Shown here one piece after another: positions 4,936 to 6,038 of a DNA stretch of 6,038 nucleotides. The notes beneath the pieces are model-generated. The model made no database searches, had not been told where the DNA came from, and saw only the letters and a list, made by a program, of their open reading frames with translations. Numbering within the stretch: the stretch's first letter is position 1; every line of letters starts with the position of its first letter. The position numbers and the translations under genes are program-made. Source of the stretch: Nitrososphaeraceae archaeon (GTDB taxonomy: Archaea; Thermoproteota; Nitrososphaeria; Nitrososphaerales; Nitrososphaeraceae); assembly GCA_025937665.1 (NCBI GenBank), contig JAICQW010000110.1:1-6038 (forward strand), read 5' to 3'.

Positions 4936-5263
4936 ACTCCTTGGTGGTAAGGTAATTGGTATTATGTTTTACGCGAATAAAATCAGCAATAGATTAAGTT
5001 ATTACTGCTGAAATCTGAACCCTGCTGGCTCACTTTTGATAAATAATGATTTATTTTTCCTTGTAAAATTTAAAAAAGTTCTATTATGTAGACTTCTAGG
5101 AAAAAAACAATACCCTAGTATGAAGAATGTGGCAATTCTACATGTGATAATTAAAGGTCTTGAGTAAAATGACCCGCACAAGATTAGGTAATCTTAATGG
5201 CTAGTTTGGTTATTTTCAGAATTTCACAGGTGAAAACCGGCTTTTCATCTTAATGTCAGAAAA
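4936..5263. other. AT-rich spacer upstream of the alcohol dehydrogenase gene
   Basis: No gene is seen in this stretch. A weak minus-strand AT box (ACATAATACC, near 4957-4966) lies about 30 nt before ATG 4935 and may be its promoter. A 15-codon plus-strand ORF at 5120-5167 (MKNVAILHVIIKGLE) has no supporting signals. A perfect palindrome lies at 5180-5195. A degenerate first copy of the tandem repeat (AACCGG...CTTAATG) begins about 5235. Confidence 0.5.
5180..5195. repeat. perfect 7-2-7 palindrome
   Basis: AAGATTA-GG-TAATCTT is a perfect inverted repeat with a 2-nt centre. The tight spacing is more like a dimeric regulator site than an RNA hairpin. It is about 250 nt upstream of the alcohol dehydrogenase start and about 175 nt beyond the ctaA stop, so its target is unclear. 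Confidence 0.4.
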
Positions 5264-5370
5264 TACCGGTCTTGTAGGTATTATTGGATGCCGGTCTTTA
5301 TGTACTAATGGATGCCGGTCTTTATGTACTAATGGATACCGGTCTTGTAGGTACTAATGGATACCGGTCT
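5264..5370. repeat. tandem repeat of 24-25 bp with ACCGGT/GCCGGT core
   Basis: There are four full units: 5264-5288 (25), 5289-5312 (24), 5313-5336 (24) and 5337-5361 (25), plus a 9-bp partial unit at 5362-5370. Units 2 and 3 are identical. Units 1 and 4 differ from each other at two positions. All begin T(A/G)CCGGTCTT and end TTGGA or ATGGA. A degenerate copy precedes them from about 5235. The partial unit overlaps the ctaA stop codon (TAG at 5369-5371 on the minus strand), so on that strand the array forms the 3' UTR of ctaA. Units 1 and 4 can each form a TACC/GGTA mini-stem. The spacing has no spacers, so it is not a CRISPR array. Confidence 0.85.
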
Positions 5371-5818
5371 AAACTTCAACTGCCTTTTTTATTGGCCTTT
5401 TAGAAATTTCTTTTACATCCAGGAACACAGTAAGAATCATGACAAATAAGATTAATCCCATTCCCAAATGCATTGTCACAAGAAGTGCATGCAATTTTTC
5501 AACAATAACGAATGCACCAAGTGTTATTTGTCCTACTACAAGTGCTGCTGCAATCATTGATGCTATTTTTGTAGATCTGGATGTCTCTTTTGATCTAAGG
5601 GTAAAAAACATGGTGACAAAGACCATTATGCCCGTTGTAGCAGCTACAGATCTATGAAAATATTCAATAATAAACTCCTTCATGGGTACGAGACCTGCTG
5701 GACAAAGAGGCCAGTCAGGACAGCTGAGTCCTACTCCTGATGAACTGACATATCCTCCGATAAAGATTAGTGCAAATAGGATCGATAAAGTAGCAAAGGA
5801 AATTTTAGTTAGGAGCAT
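5369..5818 (-). CDS. ctaA: heme A synthase, archaeal half-length CtaA/Cox15 family
   Basis: The 149-aa protein has four membrane helices (about 5-22, 57-75, 86-106, 111-133), half the eight-helix bacterial CtaA and typical of archaeal members. The first loop carries the family pattern 'GGYVSSSGVGLSCPDWPLCP', with Cys pair C33/C39. 'IEYFHR' (E52, H55) and 'EKLHALLVTMHLG' (H110, H117) supply the expected heme-coordinating histidines. CtaA/Cox15 oxidises the C8 methyl of heme O to the formyl of heme A, for an aa3-type terminal oxidase, within the cytoplasmic membrane. The start at ATG 5818 gives a normal first helix. No SD sequence is visible. The upstream cupredoxin gene ends 72 nt before it on the same strand, so they are probably co-transcribed, although GTATATCC near 5832-5839 could be a weak separate promoter. 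The stop abuts a tandem-repeat array. Confidence 0.88.
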   Translation of the reverse strand: MLLTKISFATLSILFALIFIGGYVSSSGVGLSCPDWPLCPAGLVPMKEFIIEYFHRSVAATTGIMVFVTMFFTLRSKETSRSTKIASMIAAALVVGQITLGAFVIVEKLHALLVTMHLGMGLILFVMILTVFLDVKEISKRPIKKAVEV

Positions 5819-5890
5819 TTTATTTTGGAGTGGATATACGGACTCTTTATCATGTTCTGTTGAATCAAAGTCTACTTGTAATTTCCATTG

Positions 5891-6038
5891 CTACTGGACT
5901 ACTAGTTTGCCCAACATGTATGGATGAACAGCGCAATAGAATGGATATTCTCCTGGGTTAATGTTGGTAGTTTCAATGTCTGCTGTTGCTCCTGCCTCTA
6001 AAATACTTGTATCAAATTGCTTTGCACTATTCGGATCA
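5891..6038 (-). CDS. cupredoxin-domain protein, C-terminal part (runs off window)
   Basis: Only the last 49 codons are in the window, ending at TAG 5891-5893. The sequence ends '...NINPGEYPFYCAVHPYMLGKLVVQ', a typical final beta-hairpin of a cupredoxin. C-x2-H-x2-M (CAVHPYM) is the type-1 (blue) copper ligand loop, as in amicyanin, and the first His ligand would be upstream. Only one Cys is present, so this is not a CuA centre of cytochrome c oxidase subunit II, which needs two. Thaumarchaea are rich in such plastocyanin-like proteins, thought to replace cytochromes c in ammonia-oxidising electron transport outside the membrane. Adjacency to ctaA supports a link to the terminal oxidase. Any signal peptide or membrane anchor lies outside the window. 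Confidence 0.82.
   Translation of the reverse strand, partial: DPNSAKQFDTSILEAGATADIETTNINPGEYPFYCAVHPYMLGKLVVQ

Noticed and set aside
5120..5167. 15-codon plus-strand ORF (MKNVAILHVIIKGLE)
   Set aside because: It has no promoter or SD sequence that I can support, and its length is within chance for this region.
5264..5370. CRISPR array
   Set aside because: The units are directly abutting with no unique spacers, and no cas gene is near.
5439..5927. Two plus-strand open frames of 72 and 81 aa
   Set aside because: They are antisense to ctaA and the cupredoxin spacer, with no signals. They are shadows.

Overview
The window is AT-rich and looks like chromosomal DNA of an ammonia-oxidising archaeon (Nitrososphaerota/Thaumarchaeota), most like the Nitrososphaera/Nitrosocosmicus side of the group. 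This placement is inference. It rests on archaeal TATA boxes about 25-31 nt upstream of several starts, a tRNA whose gene makes sense only with a short archaeal-type intron, a half-length archaeal heme A synthase (CtaA/Cox15) beside a cupredoxin, and exported proteins whose signal peptides end in 'TFA-Q' or 'ALS-Q'. Genes are loosely packed, with long AT-rich spacers.

Layout. 1-539 (minus): 5' part of an exported protein of unknown function, running off the window. 884-1162 (plus): small coiled-coil protein with a TTG start. 1193-1360 (minus): 55-aa Cys-rich protein, probably leaderless, whose stop lies inside a terminator hairpin. 1412-1878: spacer with two coding-like scraps. 1879-2742 (plus): exported acidic protein with a C-terminal 'EIHP' domain. 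2793-2954 (plus): the surviving C-terminus of a SnoaL-like/ester-cyclase gene (pseudogene). 3017-3106 (minus): tRNA-Lys(CUU) with a predicted 16-nt non-canonical intron. 3214-3807 (minus): SRPBCC-fold protein with a ribbon-helix-helix-like tail. 3985-4935 (minus): short iron-containing alcohol dehydrogenase homologue with one metal-ligand His replaced by Gln. 4936-5368: spacer with a perfect palindrome and a 24-25-bp tandem repeat. 5369-5818 (minus): CtaA/Cox15. 5891-6038 (minus): C-terminal end of a type-1-copper cupredoxin.

How the parts relate. The cupredoxin and CtaA lie in the same direction 72 nt apart and are probably one respiratory unit (copper electron carrier plus heme A for the terminal oxidase). 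The other genes look like single-gene transcription units, several with their own visible TATA box. No phage, IS element, CRISPR array or obvious defence system is visible. The most unusual items are the tRNA intron, the SRPBCC-RHH fusion, the altered alcohol dehydrogenase site, the ACCGGT tandem repeat running into the ctaA stop codon, and the recurring placement of stop codons inside inverted repeats.
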